A stretch of DNA of 64,000 bases from Spirochaetales bacterium (GTDB lineage: Bacteria; Spirochaetota; Spirochaetia; JABEVK01), in NCBI GenBank assembly GCA_947478845.1, contig CANJXC010000013.1, positions 1-64,000 of the forward strand, in the 5' to 3' direction. A model generated the notes under the pieces. The model had not been told where the DNA came from, made no database searches, and saw only the letters and a program-made list of their open reading frames with translations. Shown here one piece after another: positions 61,544 to 64,000 of the stretch. The number at the start of each line of letters is the position of its first letter. Within the stretch, counting starts at the first letter, position 1. The position numbers and the translations under genes were made by a program.

Positions 61544-62740
61544 TTAGCTATCCATCGCTTTGTCGGGGTTGGAAACTATCTCGGTAACCCGTACACCGAA
61601 GTTTTCATCGATGACCACAACTTCACCCTTAGCAATCAGCTTATGGTTGACCAAAATGTCGACCGCTTCTCCGGCGAGTTTGTCGAGGGCGATGATAGTA
61701 CCTTCCCCCATGGACAGGATTTCCTTGATCTGCTTTTTGGCTCGTCCGAGCTCGACGGTCACCTCCATGGCGACATCCATCAAGAGCCCTATGTTTCCTT
61801 GTTCTCCTGGAGAGTATCCGGAGTTGAGGTGTGGAAGCTGCACCCCTTGAACGGCGGGGTACATTCCCGGTCCCGGTGCGTAGCCTTGCGGGGGGTAGCC
61901 AGGAGGAGGATAACCTCCCTGCTGGGGGTAGCCTTGCGGCGGATAACCCTGCTGAGGAAAACCTTGTGGCGGGTACCCGCCTTGTGGTTGAAAACCCTGC
62001 TGGGGTGCACCAAACTGCTGGGGCTGATAGGAACTGGGCATTCCACCCTGCTGAGAAGCTCCCGCCTGAGAGCTTTGGTTTCCCTGTTGGGAAGTTCCGC
62101 CACCGGCACCGGTCATCGAACGCAGGAAACTGGCGTCAAAAACCTCAATTAGCCGGTAGGAATCAGAATCCGCCATTACGGTCCAGGTAGCGGTGATCAG
62201 CAATTCACTGGACGTGGAAATCGTTGCCTTGACAGTTTTCTGTCCCCCAACCGGCCCAGGGGCGAATTGCTGCGTAGTTTTCCGGCTCAAAGTTGTGACG
62301 AGCGAACCGGAAAGCATAGAAGCCATTTCTTCGAGGGCACCAATGCCGGTTTCGTTGAGTTCCACCTCGGCCTGTCCCATAATGGCACCTGCCAATTGAA
62401 CCGCATCCTCGGGGTCAAGATAAAATGCATGATCGGCATTCAGGTCACCAGTGAAGTCGGCACGAAGCTCCACCACCTCCTGACTGAGATTGTCGAGCAG
62501 CCCGTCTTTGTCAACGAGGTCAAAAGTAGGCAAGTTCAAGGTGACTTTTTTTCCGTTGATCATGCCGGCTAGGGCGTTGGTCAGACCTGGAACCGCATCC
62601 TTGAACATGGCCTTGAGGGCAGATTCTTCGGAAGAAGATAATCCCTTCTGGGCCGGCTGAGAAGAACCGCCACCTCCACCGCCTCCGCCACCCATGAGCA
62701 GCGCGTCGATTTCGTCCTGAGACAGGGTCAGGTCACTCAT
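61544..62740 (-). CDS. fliY: Flagellar motor switch protein FliY (FliN with CheC-like domain)
   Basis: The 398-residue switch protein has an N-terminal CheY-P-binding peptide (SQDEIDALL), a Gly9 run, a CheC-like domain (about 35-215), a long Gln/Pro/Gly/Tyr repeat linker (about 225-300, units such as QGYPPQGYPQQ) and a C-terminal FliN (SpoA) domain (about 318-395). In the CheC-like half the phosphatase helix is EEMASMLSG, so the Asn of the ExxN pair is Ser; phosphatase activity is doubtful. FliY/FliN forms the bottom of the C-ring with FliM, whose gene precedes it by 3 bp. Confidence 0.92.
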   Translation of the reverse strand: MSDLTLSQDEIDALLMGGGGGGGGGSSQPAQKGLSSSEESALKAMFKDAVPGLTNALAGMINGKKVTLNLPTFDLVDKDGLLDNLSQEVVELRADFTGDLNADHAFYLDPEDAVQLAGAIMGQAEVELNETGIGALEEMASMLSGSLVTTLSRKTTQQFAPGPVGGQKTVKATISTSSELLITATWTVMADSDSYRLIEVFDASFLRSMTGAGGGTSQQGNQSSQAGASQQGGMPSSYQPQQFGAPQQGFQPQGGYPPQGFPQQGYPPQGYPQQGGYPPPGYPPQGYAPGPGMYPAVQGVQLPHLNSGYSPGEQGNIGLLMDVAMEVTVELGRAKKQIKEILSMGEGTIIALDKLAGEAVDILVNHKLIAKGEVVVIDENFGVRVTEIVSNPDKAMDS

Positions 62741-62743
62741 GGT

Positions 62744-63769
62744 TTAATCCTCTCCTTCATCGGTCAGTTCCTCAAAGTCCACTTGCTGAAGGTCTTCGAG
62801 CACCTTCGTGATCTGAACAGCCACACGGTTTCCCATGAGGCCGGGTCGGCAATGGAACTTTTTACGGTTGCCGATGGTGAAGACCAAGGGGTCCTCGATG
62901 TTCGTGTTGGACAGCCTGACAATATCACCAGGCTTGAGGCTGGCCACTTCTCGCATCGGCAGATTGATCTTACCGATTTCTGCCACCATATTGACAGTGA
63001 TTCCCGCTAGACGGTCGCGGATGGTATTCAGGTTTTCTGTGGTACCACCACGGCGAACCGAGGAGTACCAATACTGGGCCGACAGTTTGCTGATGATAGG
63101 CTCAATGGTCAGGTAAGGAATACAGAAGTTCATCATACCTTCCACCTCTCCGAGCTTGGTTTCCAGGGTAACCAGAACAACCATCTCAGTAGGAGGAACA
63201 ATCTGAGCAAACTGGGGGTTGACCTCGATTTGACCCAAGCGGGGCCTCAAGTCGATAACCGACGACCAGGCTTCTCTCATGTTCCCTAGAATCCGCACGA
63301 TGATACCTTCCATGACCGACATCTCAATCTCGGTGAGGTCACGGGTTACCTTCACGCCTTCGCCGGGTCCGCCAAAAAGACGGTCAATGATGCTGAAAGT
63401 CACTGCGGGGTCGATTTCCAGGATGGCCGAGCCTTTCAAGGGATCCATGTTGATGACGGCCAAGGTGGTTGGGTTGGGGATGGATCGGATGAACTCTTCG
63501 TAAGTGAGCTGATCAACCGAAGCCACATGCACTTGAATAAGGGTGCGCAGTTGGGCCGAAAGGCTGGTCGTGGTCAGGCGTGCAAACGACTCGTGCATGG
63601 AGCTGACAGTTCGGATCTGTTCCTTTGAAAACTTGTCGGGGCGCTTGAAGTCATAGATCTTGATCTTCTTCTGATCCGTGACCTTGGTGACTTCCTCGCT
63701 CTCGATGTCCCCCGTGGAAATTGCCGTGAGAAGCTGGTCGATTTCGTCTTGGGACAGAACTTCCGTCAT
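62744..63769 (-). CDS. fliM: Flagellar motor switch protein FliM
   Basis: The 341-residue switch protein has the N-terminal CheY-P-binding motif LSQDEIDQLL, the FliM middle domain with the FliG-binding GGPGEG loop (DRLFGGPGEGV), and a C-terminal SpoA domain (about 260-330, KPGDIVRLSNTNIEDPLVF). It sets rotation sense. The stop is 3 bp before fliY. The ATG at 63769 follows fliL by 15 bp with GGAG upstream. Confidence 0.96.
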   Translation of the reverse strand: MTEVLSQDEIDQLLTAISTGDIESEEVTKVTDQKKIKIYDFKRPDKFSKEQIRTVSSMHESFARLTTTSLSAQLRTLIQVHVASVDQLTYEEFIRSIPNPTTLAVINMDPLKGSAILEIDPAVTFSIIDRLFGGPGEGVKVTRDLTEIEMSVMEGIIVRILGNMREAWSSVIDLRPRLGQIEVNPQFAQIVPPTEMVVLVTLETKLGEVEGMMNFCIPYLTIEPIISKLSAQYWYSSVRRGGTTENLNTIRDRLAGITVNMVAEIGKINLPMREVASLKPGDIVRLSNTNIEDPLVFTIGNRKKFHCRPGLMGNRVAVQITKVLEDLQQVDFEELTDEGED

Positions 63770-63784
63770 AGCGGAGAGTCTCCT

Positions 63785-64000
63785 TTAGATACTTTCAGCG
63801 ATGATAAACTGGAGGAACGCCACATCACGTACCCGACCGTCTTGGAGGATATCATTGATTTTCATGCGGATCTCTTCCTTGAACTCATCCTCACGTTCTT
63901 TCATTTCCTTACCGGTTTTTGTGCCGACTAGCCTGCGAATCAAGTCTTGAATCTGCGGAATGCGACCTGTAAGCTCTGTGTAAATACGAACATCGGCCTT
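63785..64000 (-). CDS. fliL: Flagellar basal-body protein FliL, C-terminal part (partial)
   Basis: Only the last 71 codons are inside the window; the rest lies to the right. They read YTELTGRIPQIQDLIRRLVG then ... QDGRVRDVAFLQFIIAESI and stop at 63785, which fits the C-terminal domain of FliL (stomatin-like, ends in a V-x-FxxFI-like strand). FliL supports stator function. It precedes fliM in the same operon, the usual spirochaete order. Confidence 0.85.
   Translation of the reverse strand, partial: KADVRIYTELTGRIPQIQDLIRRLVGTKTGKEMKEREDEFKEEIRMKINDILQDGRVRDVAFLQFIIAESI

Noticed and set aside
62660..62700. Repeated GGC/ACC run near the fliY start as a tandem repeat locus
   Set aside because: It encodes the Gly9 stretch of FliY and is short; nothing shows that it is a mobile or variable repeat.
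1..64000. CRISPR arrays, insertion sequences, integrases, attachment sites
   Set aside because: No regular direct repeats with spacers, no transposase or integrase frames, and the tRNA-Val has no repeated 3' end nearby.

Overview
The window reads as a compact, gene-dense chromosomal segment of a spirochaete, probably a free-living one. I cannot name the species. The evidence is a flagellar operon in spirochaete order (fliL-M-Y-O-P-Q-R, flhB-A-F-G, a WhiG-type sigma factor, a FapA/DUF342 protein), an FlhB with the long N-terminal lead-in seen in spirochaetes, a chemotaxis block cheA / cheW fused to a CheR-like domain / cheX, two unrelated phosphofructokinases, and several short-lipobox lipoproteins and signal-peptide beta-barrel candidates. 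No insertion sequence, integrase, phage gene or CRISPR array was seen.

Layout. 1-3.2 kb: end of pstB, then phoU-phoB-phoR (phosphate control). 3.3-9.4 kb: dusA, an RRM RNA-binding protein, a DEDDh exonuclease, phosphoglucomutase, a HAD phosphatase, an RNA m5C methyltransferase and an RpoD/RpoS-like sigma factor. 9.5-14.6 kb: a LysM protein with a dead M23 domain, tRNA-Val(GAC), cheX, cheW-cheR-like and cheA. 14.7-23.7 kb: two outer-membrane beta-barrel candidates, an NrnA-type DHH phosphoesterase, two lipoproteins, and a folD-purH(N)-purH(C) operon in which purH is two overlapping genes. 23.7-31.1 kb: glnK-amtB with a terminator, a HAD hydrolase, a DUF6765 protein, a YbiT-type ABC-F ATPase and an RNase II/R family enzyme. 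31.1-36.6 kb: rex and a CoA-biosynthesis operon of archaeal type. 36.6-49.1 kb: PPi-dependent PFK, YciO-like protein, an untranslated stretch with a probable small RNA, an EEP hydrolase, an acyltransferase, a flavin reductase, heme A synthase-like protein, citramalate synthase, ATP-type PFK and GlgX. 49.1-64 kb: the flagellar operon, all on the minus strand.

Most notable region. Five overlapping minus-strand genes between 31.7 and 36.6 kb encode pantoate kinase, 4-phosphopantoate--beta-alanine ligase, PanB, an MfnA-like decarboxylase (beta-alanine source) and a CoaBC whose phosphopantothenoylcysteine decarboxylase half has archaeal-type motifs. Together they would make 4'-phosphopantetheine from 2-oxoisovalerate by the archaeal route (phosphorylation before beta-alanine condensation). 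Only ketopantoate reductase is missing locally. This replaces the bacterial PanC/PanK order in a bacterium and looks like transfer of a whole pathway from archaea.

Other points: a likely non-canonical AUC start in the RRM gene, G-tract Shine-Dalgarno regions before fliP and fliO, a degenerate Walker A in the second ABC-F domain, a candidate structured small RNA at about 40.0 kb, and convergent gene pairs that nearly always overlap at their 3' ends.
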